Counted from the first letter of the stretch, positions 29,511 to 40,675 are shown. The stretch is DNA of 64,000 nucleotides from Pythium myriotylum (GCA_023091665.1 JALJCQ010000001.1:992001-1056000), one strand, 5' to 3'. Notes: a model not told the origin generated them from the letters alone. Translations and numbers: made by a program.

Positions 29511-30141
29511 TCAATGCTGTGCGCGCTTGGATGAGAAGAGGTCGATCATGGGAATCTCCTCGAGCTCGCGCCGCGAGCATAGGTACTCGCCCAGCACGAT
29601 CGTCAGCGCCATGGCGGCGACGTGGAGTAGCCACCACTCCCAGGTCTTGGGTAGCTCCTAGAGAACGCAAACAGCCAAATCAGCATTTGAGCGAGCCACC
29701 CATCGACGCGAGCTCTCGTGGCTGAGTTCGTACCGAGTAGAAACACTGGATTAGCAGGTCGACAAAGTAGAGCGTGACGCCAAAGTCGAGACACTTTTTG
29801 GCGCGCTCGACAAAGAAGCACATGCAGACGGCGCTCACGAACGCCGCGACGGCCAGCGCGAAGCAGTTCTTGATGCCGTCGACGGTCGAGAAGGTCTGCG
29901 CGTGGTACGCGAAGAACTGGTCCATGGACGTGGCCGAGCCGTGGCACATGAGCAGCACGAGTCCGCGCGCGAGGTAGTGGGACGTCTGACGGACACAAAG
30001 CGCGTTGTCGGAGGCTCAGCGACACGAGCGGACCACGCAGCGAGAGAGCGGAGAGAGCGGAGAAAGACCCACCTGCATGCACGTCATCTGCAGCACGATG
30101 AGCTTCGGGTCCCAGTTGCCGGCGCCGTAGAACTTGGCCAT
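29511..30141 (-). CDS. SYS1: SYS1 Golgi membrane protein
   Basis: Three exons (30141-30073, 29985-29734, 29657-29511; introns 87 and 76 bp) give 155 residues, the same size as animal SYS1. The N-terminus ...NWDPKLIVLQMTCMQ, the central ERAKKCLDFGVTLYFVDLL and the C-terminal GEYLCSRRELEEIPM match the SYS1 family closely. Four hydrophobic segments are present. SYS1 sits in the trans-Golgi and recruits an acetylated Arf-like GTPase (Arl3/ARFRP1), which then brings Arl1 and golgins. The start is 142 bases from the divergent start of the next gene. Intron 1 contains a short GCGGAGAGA tandem repeat. Confidence 0.92.
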
Positions 30142-30283
30142 GGTCGTCGTCGAGCTCGCAACCTCGTTGAGAGGGTGAGCTGAGCTGCTCAAGAGCGCAT
30201 TGGAAGAAATAGAGTGTTCGTAACGGTTAGGAACCGAATGTACCTCCCGAGAAGCTCCGACCCCAAGATCGTCAATCGCCACC

Positions 30284-31773
30284 ATGGCTCGTCCGCGCGT
30301 GGGCTTGCTCTACACGCACGCGAGCGCGCTCTCTCGCGAGGGCGAGTATCTCGCCAAGTACATCGGACTCGCGCTCGCGTCGACCGGCGCCGCGACCAAA
30401 GTCGCGGTCGTCGCCGTGGATGTTGACGGCTCGAAGGACGCGCAACGACAAGCAGACGAGAAAGAGACTGCGATCATTCGCGCCGACGGCGTCGTGTTCA
30501 AGCGGTCGCAAGTCTCGCCTCAGGTCAGCTACGAAGAGAGTCGAGACGTGAGAGCGCTCGGCGATTGCCATGTGTGGATTGTCTGCCTTGATGCTGCGAC
30601 GTCGGAGAATGCACTCCAGTTCGTGGAGAAGCGGTGAGGCCTTCGTGGTGGGACTGTGTTTGGTGCGTTCTGCTCACGAATGAGTGGCGGCCGAATGGCA
30701 GCGTTCCAAAGGGCGAGAAAGACGACAAGACCGTTCCGAAGCGCCGGGTCATTGTTTCTCTCCAGCCCGCACTTCGCCAAATCCGCGAACTCGAACGCTC
30801 GTGCGTGCAATTTCTGTATCCCATTTGTTGACGCACCAGCAACTGATGATGGCGGTTGTGGCAGATTCCCCAAGGATGCAGTGCTGGTCGGTGGTGCGTG
30901 TTTCCATTTGACCAAGAACAAGAACGACATTCTCTATCCGCTCTCGCACGGCTGCTACTTCATTGAGCGGCTCTCGTACGTTGATTCTATTCACAAGACC
31001 CCTCCCCTCACCACTGAGTTATTCATCCTTTGGTTAATAGGAGCGAGAAATCGGACGCTCTGTATGCTCTAGACCTCCTTGAGGCCACTGGCTTCCAACT
31101 GCTCAGTCGCAAGAACATCCAGGCACTAAAATGGGGCCACACCATGTTGCGTTTGTTCTACTATGTCAATGCTCTTACTGGTGAGACTGTCGCCGCGAGT
31201 CTCCAGGACCGAGCGATGCGGCTCGTGTACTTGGAGATGCTGTACGAGATGGACAGTCTGTTCACGGCTGTGACCGCCGATCTCAACGAAGTGGCCGCCG
31301 ACAAGAAAGAGGCAGCGGCGAGAAGAAGCTGGGCCCCTGATGCTAGCGCCTGTACCTATTTGTCGATCCACGCAATCATGGTTCTTCTACCGCTTCCCAA
31401 CTGGATGTTCAGCCTCGTGGGAAAGTTTATCGATCTTGGGCTCACGGCCTCTGGCTCTGGGTTCTCGACCACAGCTCGAGACGTGGAAGCTCGTCGAGAA
31501 ACGCAGTTCTGGTCGGAATTCAAGGACGTCTTCGACCTCGCGAGTCGACGCAGTATTGAGTTGCCAGCGCTGACAGCGCTTAAGAACACGCTATCGACAT
31601 TAGCAGAACAGAAGAGGCAGGATGGCGAAGCTCCTCCAAGAATCTCGGGGCGAGGACTTCTGTCTGAGATCAAGTCATCGCCAAAGAGCCGCGAAGTCTC
31701 GCGTCGTTTCTTCGTCAAGATTATCGTGACGATCGTTGCGACGCTTCTGCTCGTGCTCTATTTTTCGGTCTAA
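30284..31773 (+). CDS. Ketopantoate-reductase-like protein with C-terminal membrane anchor
   Basis: Four exons (30284-30633, 30702-30800, 30865-30975, 31041-31773; introns 68, 64 and 65 bp) give 430 residues. Similarity to the ApbA/PanE family is seen in order: DVRALGDCHVWIVCLDA, VIVSLQPALRQIREL, FPKDAVLVGGACFHLTK and a helical domain with LRLFYYVNALTGETVAASLQ. The usual N-terminal GxGxxG loop is absent (the protein begins RVGLLYTHASALS), and the W-x-K-L-x2-N catalytic segment reads KWGHTMLRLF, so the active-site Lys and Asn appear missing. The last 25 residues (FFVKIIVTIVATLLLVLYFSV) form a single hydrophobic helix, indicating a tail-anchored protein facing the cytosol. Probably not a normal pantothenate enzyme. 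The stop is seven bases from the next gene's stop. Confidence 0.7.
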
Positions 31774-31780
31774 TGCCTTT

Positions 31781-33127
31781 TCACTCAGCCGCCACCGTCG
31801 CTTTCTTCGGGCTCTTTTTCTTCCTCTTCTTCTTGTGGTGTGCCAAGCCATCATCATTCATCACCTCTACGGGGTCTTCTGCCGCTGCGTCTTGATCGGA
31901 AAGACTTTTTTCTTCACTTCCAATGTATGCGACCACAGGTGTCGGCCCGTTTCCTCCACTTGCGCCCTCCAGCTCATCGTTTCGTTTCTGTCGTTCATCC
32001 TCCTTCGCTTTCTGACGAGCTTCATCTTCTTCTTTGCGCTGCCGCATCTCTTCAGCGTACTTCGTGATCGCTGCGTGCCGGATTGCGATGGGACCACCGC
32101 TGAAAACGGTCGTCTTACCACCGCCGGCAAGTAAGAATACCGCGTATTTGGCCATGGCCATAACGCGCGCGGTGATCGAGACTGGTGGCAAGTGCCCGTC
32201 GTGGAGTCTCATGTAGTAAACGACACGCTCGATTTGGCTCTTCTTGAAGACGACGTTGGACCAAAAGGCCTCCCCTAGCGCCGCAAGCTGAATGTTTCGC
32301 TGAAACTGAATGAGCGGGAAGAAAGCAACCTGGAAGTGTTCGCTGCCATCCTCCAAATCTTCAAAATCGACGAGTCCATCGGCGCCAACTGCGTGGTGGT
32401 GCGCGCCAGGGCTGCTGTGGTCTTTGTCGGCGAGCTTCTTCTGTGCAATTTCGACGTTCTTGGCGAAATAGAAACCGTTTTTGTGCTTGAGGTTGCCACA
32501 GAAGTCGCGTAGCTCTTTCATGTCCATGATGCCGGACTCGTCCTTGTCGAAGAGCGAGAACGCATAGTGCAAGAGCTCTTTGCGCGAGAGTGCGGCAAAC
32601 GTTACGATGCACAACACGAACTGGTCGAACGTGAGCTGCCTGATCTTGGCGTCGAGCCCGACGTAGGGGAAGATACCGAGCGAGAGCGGGCGTTTCTCGT
32701 CGCCAATCGCGTGGAAGAACTCGTCAATCGTTATCACACCTGTGTTATAGTCATCCTCACTTAAGAAGAGTTTGTGGAGTTGTGCGACGTGGCGATATTG
32801 AAGCGACAGTGAGCGGCACAGCGTCTCCACGCGTTTGGTTTCGAGCAGCACGCGGTAGTATCCTGTTGAGTACCCTCCTTCGGGAGGCACAGCTAACTGA
32901 CGCGCTGAACCTGAGCCGATGCGTGCAAGGTCAGGAACCTGCGCCAAGGTACGAGAGGATCTACTGCCAGTCGGCTTGACGGAGATGCGTTTGACCTCGC
33001 TGGCTTCAGGTGTTGTGTACTTATCTGAAGCAGCCGCCGGTTTCTTCTTTTTCTTCCTCTTGGCCTTAGCCGGTTGCTCACCGACCAGCGATGTTCGCGG
33101 CGGATCCTCTGGCTTGTTCTGCTCCAT
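31781..33127 (-). CDS. EF-hand protein, family member 1 (intronless)
   Basis: A 448-residue intronless gene. After a Lys-rich N-terminus comes a region shared with the genes at 34492 and 35800. One canonical EF-hand loop, DKDESGIMDMKE, has all calcium ligands (D, D, S, backbone, D, E), and one partial loop, DDYNTGVITIDE, lies earlier. Between them is a conserved FDQFVLCIVTFAALSRKEL block and, later, FFPLIQFQRNIQ. The C-terminus is a long charged segment (EEMRQRKEEDEARQKAKEDE, a probable helix) ending in Lys-rich runs. Calcium-responsive scaffold or sensor is likely; the target is unknown. No signal or transmembrane segment. Confidence 0.82.
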   Translation of the reverse strand: MEQNKPEDPPRTSLVGEQPAKAKRKKKKKPAAASDKYTTPEASEVKRISVKPTGSRSSRTLAQVPDLARIGSGSARQLAVPPEGGYSTGYYRVLLETKRVETLCRSLSLQYRHVAQLHKLFLSEDDYNTGVITIDEFFHAIGDEKRPLSLGIFPYVGLDAKIRQLTFDQFVLCIVTFAALSRKELLHYAFSLFDKDESGIMDMKELRDFCGNLKHKNGFYFAKNVEIAQKKLADKDHSSPGAHHHAVGADGLVDFEDLEDGSEHFQVAFFPLIQFQRNIQLAALGEAFWSNVVFKKSQIERVVYYMRLHDGHLPPVSITARVMAMAKYAVFLLAGGGKTTVFSGGPIAIRHAAITKYAEEMRQRKEEDEARQKAKEDERQKRNDELEGASGGNGPTPVVAYIGSEEKSLSDQDAAAEDPVEVMNDDGLAHHKKKRKKKSPKKATVAAE

Positions 33128-33602
33128 GGCGGTCCGCTGACGGGAGGGAGAAAGAGAGAAAAGACAGGAAGTCTGATGATGATTACAAGACTATGAAAAG
33201 ATCTTGCTGAGTTAATTCTGTGTTGCTGGGACGACAAGCGCTGGTACTTGCGAGTTGAAAATGTGTCACCATCATAATTAGCACAGATCACGTCAAAGAT
33301 GCTGAAGCGTCCGTCCAAGTGATATCGACACCTCTTGCAGCATAGGAGCAAGGAGTGCACACAAGTAAAATTCTGTTCGTGAGGGGGCTTGCTGGGTTTT
33401 CTCCACGTTTACTGTATCCCCCAGAAGTACACGGCCTGGAGGAAAATGGCCACGCTGAAGCACAACCCGTCAACGGTCCCTGCAAGCTTGCTCAGTCAGC
33501 CGGAAGCGATGGGAACGCTCCAACCGCCATTCTCTACCTCAGCGTAGGCACCGGCGAGCACGACACACTTCAAATCGATGAAGGACATTTGTAGCCGCGA
33601 AG
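33128..33602. other. Intergenic stretch
   Basis: Upstream of EF-hand gene 1. No recognisable gene or repeat seen. Confidence 0.5.
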
Positions 33603-34430
33603 ATGCGAGTAGTGAGGTCGCATAACGCACTGCAGTTTAGCAACCATGCATCTCGTCTTGCGAGAGAATGCATCGAGCTGTTGGAAGTCCGCAGTCAACT
33701 GGACGAAAGTTGTGGCAAGCTCTTCGTGCATTTCGACGGTTATATATGCGCGAGTAGGTCTGCAGACCTGCTGAGCGCATTACAAAGCAAGACGTACGTG
33801 TGGAGGAGTTTAACACCGTCGACGCGATTGCACACGTGTCACCGCTGTTTTGTTTTGTGTTGGTTGCGGATAAATGCTTCCAGTTAGCACGATTAGTTTT
33901 TCTGAGCGACTCGATCACGACCGCCCCGAGTTTTTGCGCATCCAGGAAGAGCGTGACGCCGGTTCACAGAAATGATCTTGCAGTTGGCGAACGTCACGCT
34001 TGACGCGGTACCGCTCTCGTTCAACCGATATCTCTCTTGTACGGATCAGTTCAACTCACCCAAGGAGCTGGACCAAGTGTAGCTCCATTTTTCAACGCTT
34101 ACACAACTTAATCAGAGTGTTTTTGGGATTTGTGATCCTCAACGTCAGAATCTCAAACTCGGAGAGAAACACACGACTGTGTCGTTGCGAATTGTCGTCG
34201 TCCGAGAGCCTATTTGCAGATTTCGCGATAACGAACAACACCGACAGCACTCGGTGTTCTGTCATGAACAACTTGACTCTGATCGTATCAGTGAGAGGAG
34301 CTCAGGTGGGAAACCAATTCACCGCAGCGAGCCAAGCTGTCCAGGGAAAAGAATACGGATACATCGTAAAGTCGAGTTGGTGGCCATGAGGCTCACCCTC
34401 AACGGCCTGAAGAGCCTCACGAGTGAGTGA
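33603..34430 (+). other. Possible multi-exon gene, structure unresolved
   Basis: Several neighbouring plus-strand frames look protein-like: 33603-33797 (starting MRVVRSHNALQFSNHASRLA, followed by a GTACGT donor), 33974-34078 (MILQLANVTLDAVPLSFN...) and 34119-34430 (SVFGICDPQRQNLKLGEKH...). An intron of about 40 bases (34079-34118) would join the last two in frame, but the first cannot be joined with the right phase, and another frame around 34116-34389 is equally open. I recognise no domain. Either a small gene with several introns or decayed sequence. Confidence 0.3.
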
Positions 34431-34491
34431 CTGTGGAGGGAGGCTATGAATATCAACCGCACGCTCGGAAAAGACCAGCACTACTTTCGCC

Positions 34492-35790
34492 ATGCCACGC
34501 GATAGGACGCTACCGCTTACCGGCTCAGACAGGACACGACCATCCACGAAAGGTGGCGATGAGACTCGCACCTCACTGCAGCGGAAGCGCGCTCAGGGAC
34601 CGAACGTCAAGCCGCCGTCTGGACGTATCACGCAGGTCGCCGTCGGCGCCGCACCAAGACCAGCATACACGGTCCGCGACGAAGCATTTTCCAGTGAGTC
34701 TCCAACGAGACCACTCTCTTCGCTGCAGCGCAGCCAGACAGCTCCGAATGGCATCAAGAGACCCCGTGATCAAAATGCGTTCTCTGTTGATGCTTCTCCT
34801 GCTTTGACGCGACCCGTAACGCCGACAAATGCAAGTCGTGGCGAGTTTAACCGATCGCGGTTGGTAAAAGATGGACGAGAGCGAGTTGGCGAAGATTCAT
34901 CAACAACGTCCGTCGCTGCCGTGCCTAAAGAGCTGAAGAGAACGTTCGGTGAGATGCTAGAGAGCCAAGAAGTAGAGGCGCTGTGCCTGCGGCTTGGACT
35001 CACCACGAAAGATGTCTGGCGGCTTCGAAAAGAGTTCAATGACGAGGACACGGAGAATACGTAAGCATGTTGCGGAGGCTTTGCAATGAGGATAGACCTC
35101 ACTGTCGGTGTTATTCCCGACAGGGGAACGATTACTGTATCCAGCTTCTTCTACCTCATTCACGAGGAAAAGCGAGCACTGACGAAGAGTCTTCTGCGAC
35201 TCGCAGGGCTCTCCTCTCCAACTTCAGTACGGCTCTCATTCGACGAATATGTGCGCTGCGTCGTCACGTTCGCGACTTTCACCGAGCCAGAGGTGTTTCA
35301 GTTTTTCTTTCAAGTCTACTCCGACAACACAGGATCTAACGTTCGGCGCACAACCCACAGTTCGTCAGCCCACATGGTCGAGAGTGATCTAATGAAGTTC
35401 GGCCAAGACCTTCAACTTCTCAAGACGGCGTTTGCAGGAAACGTCAAGATCGCCACAGGGAATGCAACGGTCGCTATGAACGGTCAGGAGATTGAAGGCA
35501 GCCTGACGTTCGGCGACTTTGAGCGCTTCTCCAAGCAGCACATGGTTGCTTTCTTTCCGTTGCTTCAAATCCAGCGGAATGTTCGTCGAGCAGGCGACTT
35601 TGGCGAAGCTTTCTGGGTGCAGAAGACATCTGAAAAGCGTCACGTGGAGCAGATGCTCGCATACATGAAGAAGAATCACGGGTTCCAACCACCACTTCCA
35701 CTGAAAGATCGAATCGCGAGCTTCGTACTACAGCGACCGACTACTCAGGCGCGAGTACGTGAGCTTGCGAAGAGGTTATACTCCGGCTAG
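34492..35790 (+). CDS. EF-hand protein, family member 2 (degenerate calcium loops)
   Basis: Two exons (34492-35060, 35124-35790; intron 63 bp) give 411 residues. The N-terminal 140 residues are basic and low-complexity. The family core follows: LCLRLGLTTKDVWRLRKEFN, a first loop DTENTGTITVSS (last Glu replaced by Ser), VRLSFDEYVRCVVTFATFTE, a second loop VYSDNTGSNVRR that has lost the first Asp and carries a serine-rich insertion, and VAFFPLLQIQRNVRR. Calcium binding is therefore doubtful. The intron falls exactly between the Thr and Gly codons of the first loop, as in family member 3. Its stop is nine bases from that of member 3. Confidence 0.82.
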
Positions 35791-35799
35791 AGTCTGTTC

Positions 35800-37191
35800 T
35801 CAGCCGTCGTGGCCATCTTCACCGATGAGACGCCTCTGGTTCAGCTCCATGCTGTAGATTTCGGATGCACGCTTGCGAATGGCCATGACCTCGCCGTCAA
35901 GAATACTCCACAGGCGTTCTCCGAGCGACAACTCCGGAATTGTGCCGTAATTGCGACGCATGTGGCTTACTAGCTCCTGGATTTTGAGTTTCCGAGCCGC
36001 CAGATTCGACCACTTATTTTGACTGAGCGTCGAGCGACGGACATTTTTCTGGAAATTAAAAAGCGGGAAGAAAGCCATCGGAAAGAGTTTGGCGAATTTC
36101 ATGAACTCGCCAAGGTCGACGAGTCCGTCCTCGGTCGCCCCTCGTTTAGCTACCGTGGGGTCTTTGCCTTCGATCATTTTGATTGCTAGTTCCGTGTTCT
36201 TCGGGAAGTTGAACTGCTTGCTCTGCATCTCTTTGCTCATCTTGGCAAATTCGTACTCGTCCAGCGTGCCGGAGCGGTCAGCGTCGTAGAGATCGAATGC
36301 GAATTGATACACTTCGGGTGGGGTGAGCACGGCGAACGAGACTACGCATAACAGAAACTCGTCGAAACTCATGAACTTTTGGTCCGGAGTCACGCCGCCA
36401 TATTGAAGGATCCCTTTAGTCAGTGGGCGCCGGTCTTCGTTGATGATGTAGAAGAACTCGGCCTGGGTGATTTCGCCTCTGATTCATCACCAATCTGTTA
36501 GTCCATGGTCGGTGGTCATAGACCGCAAATTGCTCAGTGGATGGACGCACGTGTGGTACATGTCGTTGTCGTCGAACTTTTTCTTCATCTTTCGGATGTG
36601 TTTGAGCTTGAGGCCGACATCGTAGCAGAGCTTTTCGCACCTCCGTGTCTGCACAAAGATGCCGTAAAGTCCTTTGGCTTCGGATTCTTGATCCTCGCCA
36701 GCTTGCTCGTTTTTCTGCTCACCGTCTTCGTTGGGCTCCACCGATTGTTCATTCGGTGAATATCCTAGCTTTCGTTGACTGTCACTGCCTTTGTTGAGAC
36801 TCGAGTTTGGCTGGGGGGCGGCGCTTGCAGGTCGGGGTTGTGTACGTGGCTTGGTTTGACTGACGCCAGCCGACGCTGGGCGGGGCTTGGTGGTTCCCGC
36901 AGGCTTGCTTTTGGCTGCAGCTGCAGCTTCTTTCGCTGCCTCTCCGATTTCGTTGAACTGATCCTCCGTCGCGACTGCGATCTTCGCTTTCTTCTTCATC
37001 GGCATGTTCGTTGATTGCTTCAAGGCGTTGGTGTCTTTCTTCGCTATTGTTAAGTTGCGATTGTTGGAGCTTTCGACTGTCTTCTTCGCATTATCATGCT
37101 GAATCGCTTTGAACTTCGCAGATTTCTCGCGCTCGGCGGCCAAGTCGAGTCTGGCTAGTTGTTGAGGTCGCTTGGGCGACTCCGGACCCAT
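35800..37191 (-). CDS. EF-hand protein, family member 3
   Basis: Exon 2 is 36478-35800 and exon 1 ends at 36551 (intron 72 bp). The first ATG in frame is at 37191, giving about 439 residues; the frame stays open further upstream to a possible acceptor (TTTTAG) near 37273, so a 5' exon is likely but was not found. The N-terminal 190 residues are Lys/Ala/Pro-rich. The core has LCYDVGLKLKHIRKMKKKFD, a first loop with the intron between its Thr and Gly codons, FDEFLLCVVSFAVLTPPEV, a canonical loop DADRSGTLDEYE with all calcium ligands, and MAFFPLFNFQKNVRR. Probably a cytosolic calcium sensor or scaffold. Confidence 0.78.
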
Positions 37192-37510
37192 CACGTGGGT
37201 TGCTCCTTGTTTGCTCACTCGCTTGACGAAGGAGGTCTCACCACCCAGCTGCTCGATCAGGATGTTTCGGTGCTAAAATTAATCACTTGTCATCTATGGT
37301 AGTGTAATCCAACCGAGTGGTCCTTCAAGCTCCATGCGAGAAAGAGGAACGACACTTCAGAAGAACTAACACATGAATGTGGTCATCTTCATCGTGGAAG
37401 GCGGAAACGAAGAGAACTTGTTGATGGAGTTCCTCTCGTCTCGCTCTCTATCTACCTACTCAATCGACTACATGCATATCGCACGAAACAACAAGAATAA
37501 ATAACGAGGA
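37192..37510. other. Gap between EF-hand member 3 and the next gene
   Basis: Likely contains the 5' exon and promoter of EF-hand member 3. The minus-strand acceptor TTAATTTTAG before 37273 is plausible; no matching upstream exon was identified. Confidence 0.4.
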
Positions 37511-38998
37511 TCAGCGCCACGAAGACTTCTTCGCAGCTCCAAGCGCCGATCGCTGCGCAGCTGCAGCCATCTTGCGTCTTTCGTATGCCGTCGAAGCCGT
37601 CTCGTATAGAAGATACTTCGAGTTGGCATCCGTATCGTACGGGTTGCCGTGGTGGACCATCACGCGGTGGCGCGCACGCGTACGGGTACGCTTGGTCGCA
37701 GGAGCAGGAGCGACCACACGCGCAGATGCCTTTGCGACAAGGTTTGCGGCGCTAGAATCTGCGTGCACACCCCTGGCTGGGTCAATTGCCGGCTCCAACG
37801 TGAGCTCGGGTGTATCGAGAAGAACTGGAAAAATCGAGGCCGTATCCGTATCGACTTCGAGGCCCAACGTGGACTTGATTGTCTCGGGAAAGGTGGCCAC
37901 CGACTCGGTTTCAGTCACGGTCTCGGTCACGATCACAGTCTCAGGCTCCAAGGCGAGCTCAGACTTTGCTTCGTTGTCGAACTCCAAGGCGAGCTCAGAC
38001 ATCTCTTCGATCTCGGTCTCAAGCTCCAAGGCGAGCTCAGACATCTCAGAAAGTGACGATGAAGTCACTTGCGCTGAGTCATCCTCGAGAACGAGCTGCA
38101 AGGTCAGTTCGGTCTCACGGTCGCTCTCGATATCCGTCTCTGTCTCCGTGTCGGCCTTAGTAGTTGATTTCGACTTCGCGCCAATCGTCGCCTGCTTTGT
38201 GGCGCTCGTTGACCTCATCTTGTGCGTCACAAAGGCACAGAGCGCGGCGCGGGCGATCCAGTGGGCGAACCACTGCGCACCTGCGAAAACAATCGAAAGA
38301 ATCGGCCACAGAAGCCGCATGCCGGCGTAGCCCACGTGAGCTGCAACCACTGCCACGAGCCATACCGCCGTCAGCGCCCAACCAAGCCACTGCAGCAACA
38401 TCCAAAAAGCATGCAGCGCAATCTGAAACCACGATGGCGCCGGAGCCGCAGCGCCGTCCGACTCTGTGGCTGCCGCCGCTGCGTCTGCGCCAGCGATGGT
38501 AGTCGCGTGGTTGCTCGACGCCGAGCCAACGTGCTCAGCATCAACACAGACGTCGTCAGCGCGTGCGACGTCGCCATGATCACACTCGTGATCATACTCT
38601 TGATCATACTCATGCTCGTCCGAGGCGGAGTCCGCGTCCGCATCCGCGTGCGGGAGTGGAAGTGGAAGCGGCGTGGCAACCTGCTCGTGCAAGTGGATTA
38701 GTGCCGTGCCGTACACGTCGAAGCGGCGGCTGCTGCCAGCCAACGGCGCCGCACTAGCCGCGATGTGTCGCATCGCCAGAGGGCCCTGCACGCCCTCGAA
38801 GCGAGCGCGCAGGTCGCTCACGCGGTGGAGCGCGTGGGTCTCCACGGCGCGAGACGCCGACGCCGCCGTGCTCGGCGCGCTCTCGCGCTGCACGAGCGCG
38901 TCGTACTTGCGCGCGGTCTCGCGCACCTTCAGGTGCATCACCTCAACCGTGTGGTGCTGGGTCGAGGAAATCATCATCCTGGCCATCATCATCATCAT
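37511..38998 (-). CDS. Unrecognised acidic membrane protein
   Basis: An intronless 495-residue frame. It begins in an (ATG)n tract (MMMMMARMM), so the exact start is uncertain. After an Asp/Glu/His-rich stretch (DEHEYDQEYDHE), residues about 190-260 are strongly hydrophobic (FWMLLQWLGWALTAVWLVAV and following), enough for two or three membrane passes. The C-terminal half is acidic with three SELALE repeats and many TE-T pairs, then a basic end (KRTRTRARHR). The DNA behind the repeats is also repetitive (AAGGCGAGCTCAGAC three times). No family is recognised. Confidence 0.6.
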   Translation of the reverse strand: MMMMMARMMISSTQHHTVEVMHLKVRETARKYDALVQRESAPSTAASASRAVETHALHRVSDLRARFEGVQGPLAMRHIAASAAPLAGSSRRFDVYGTALIHLHEQVATPLPLPLPHADADADSASDEHEYDQEYDHECDHGDVARADDVCVDAEHVGSASSNHATTIAGADAAAAATESDGAAAPAPSWFQIALHAFWMLLQWLGWALTAVWLVAVVAAHVGYAGMRLLWPILSIVFAGAQWFAHWIARAALCAFVTHKMRSTSATKQATIGAKSKSTTKADTETETDIESDRETELTLQLVLEDDSAQVTSSSLSEMSELALELETEIEEMSELALEFDNEAKSELALEPETVIVTETVTETESVATFPETIKSTLGLEVDTDTASIFPVLLDTPELTLEPAIDPARGVHADSSAANLVAKASARVVAPAPATKRTRTRARHRVMVHHGNPYDTDANSKYLLYETASTAYERRKMAAAAQRSALGAAKKSSWR

Positions 38999-39640
38999 CG
39001 AGCGTCACAGTTAGTTCCATGGACCGACCTCCCAGGCACCGCCAACGCGCGAGCACGTACGGGGATGGTGATGGAGGAGAGATCTCGGGGAGTTGGGGAG
39101 GGAACTCGTGGGTCGTTAAGATTCTTCGAGTCGAGTTCGGATGGCCTTCGCGGATCGGAAGGGAAGTGGAGGCGCTGGATCCAGCGCGGGTCGCTCTGCT
39201 TGCTCAAGTTGTCGAGGAGGGAGAATCAAGATCGCATCGCTCGCAGTCTCTCGCGCCGCGCGTCTCGTCCCAGACGCCACTGGGTCGCTGATGGGGGGCG
39301 ACTACTTGTACCCATTTTCACGGCAGCACGGCGCACAGCGGCCGACCGACGCCGTGGGAACCGCCGTGTGGAGACGGGGAGATAGGCCGACGAAGAGCGA
39401 GACCGTGTGCTTCATGGTGGCGGCGGCGGCGATCGTCGAGACATGGACGAGGAGAAGCGTCGAGGCCTGGAGCATGGAGCTTCAACGAGTCTATTTATGT
39501 TGTTTCTGAAATTTTGATAACAAATATTATAATTAAAATTCGATCGTATTGTATCGTTCCGTCAAAGTACGAATTGGCTTATGAGGGCCGTTTGGTCGAG
39601 TTGAAGAGATCTGGAAGGAGCACCCAAGCGACTCGACAGG
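38999..39640. other. Divergent intergenic region
   Basis: Lies between two outward-pointing genes. The plus-strand frames here are GC-driven and look non-coding. AT-rich near 39510-39545. Confidence 0.5.
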
Positions 39641-40675
39641 ATGCATCGACGCAACGTGCCAGGCACAGGCGATCGCGACGCGCGAGGTACATATCAATGA
39701 GTTCGTCTTTTTGTTGCGGTTCGATTGAGCCATTTCTCCCTGCTGGAGGCGCTCTCTATCGATTGCAATCGCCCACGAAAAGCTGACGTCAAGTGCGCTG
39801 TAGACTCGGTTATCCAGTCACGAGCTGGCGCGACCAGCCACCAGGGAGGAGATCCTGGTGTTGCAATTGTTAAAACTCTCGCGGCGAAAGCGTGGGAGTC
39901 GCCCAAAGTCAAGACGGGCCTCGGCTTGTGGAGCATCGGCATGTTCTTCATGCTCCTAGCGCCAGCGCTGTACACACTCACTCCCGAGATGAAGCAAGAG
40001 TACGAGACGCGCATGATGAACGCAGCCAACTTGCCAGGCTACCAGGAAGCTTATGCTAGCTACGTGGAGGCGCAGGCCCACGCAGACGAGGCGAAAGTGT
40101 GGTTCTGGCGATTCCGCGAGCCATACAACGTCGTCGCACCGCAACGTCAGAAGATCGCGGACAAATGGCAAGCCGAAGTCGAGCGTCTCGACAAGATTCG
40201 TGAGCAGAAGATGAAGGACGCCAAGGCTTACGTAGGGCTCTGGTCCGACTTCGGCATGGCGGAGGTCCGCCAGCGCTTCTGGAACGCGTGCGATAAGGGC
40301 AAAGTGTTTGCGCAGCAGCAGACTTTCTACCACATGATCTGGCACGTATTCTCGGCACGCGACGAAGAAGTACTGAGCACGATACTCAACTGGATCTTCA
40401 CAGCACTGATCAACTTCACAACGGGGCTGATCGGCGCGCTATTTTACTTCTTCTTCAGTCTTGTCAATATGGTCTTCTCGTATCAGCCCGACCCACTAAG
40501 CGCCTTGGCATTCATCGTCCTCGCTTTTGTCGGGGCGGCAAGTGTGATCGCATCGTACTTGTTTGCGATTTACGGTATGGTTGCGAGTGGCGCTTACGTT
40601 GTCGGCAAGGTGATTGTGAGAGATGCCATCGAGCAAGAGCGGCAGCAACAACGCATCCGAGCACAACAATACTAA
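39641..40675 (+). CDS. Unrecognised membrane protein with several helices
   Basis: Proposed exons 39641-39686 and 39804-40675 give 305 residues. The first exon (MHRRNVPGTGDRDAR) and the 117-bp intron (GTACAT...GCTGTAG with CTGAC upstream) are inferred from frame agreement; the second exon is clear. Hydrophobic segments are at about residues 55-72 (GLWSIGMFFMLLAPALY), 205-235 (LNWIFTALINFTTGLIGALF and following) and 250-295. Between them is a soluble stretch with many charged residues (QKIADKWQAEVERLDKIREQ). No family recognised. It converges with the PECR-like pair, 64 bases apart. Confidence 0.6.

Noticed and set aside
38765..39385. A 206-codon plus-strand frame opposite the membrane-protein gene
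   Set aside because: Arg/His-rich composition typical of a GC-rich shadow frame.
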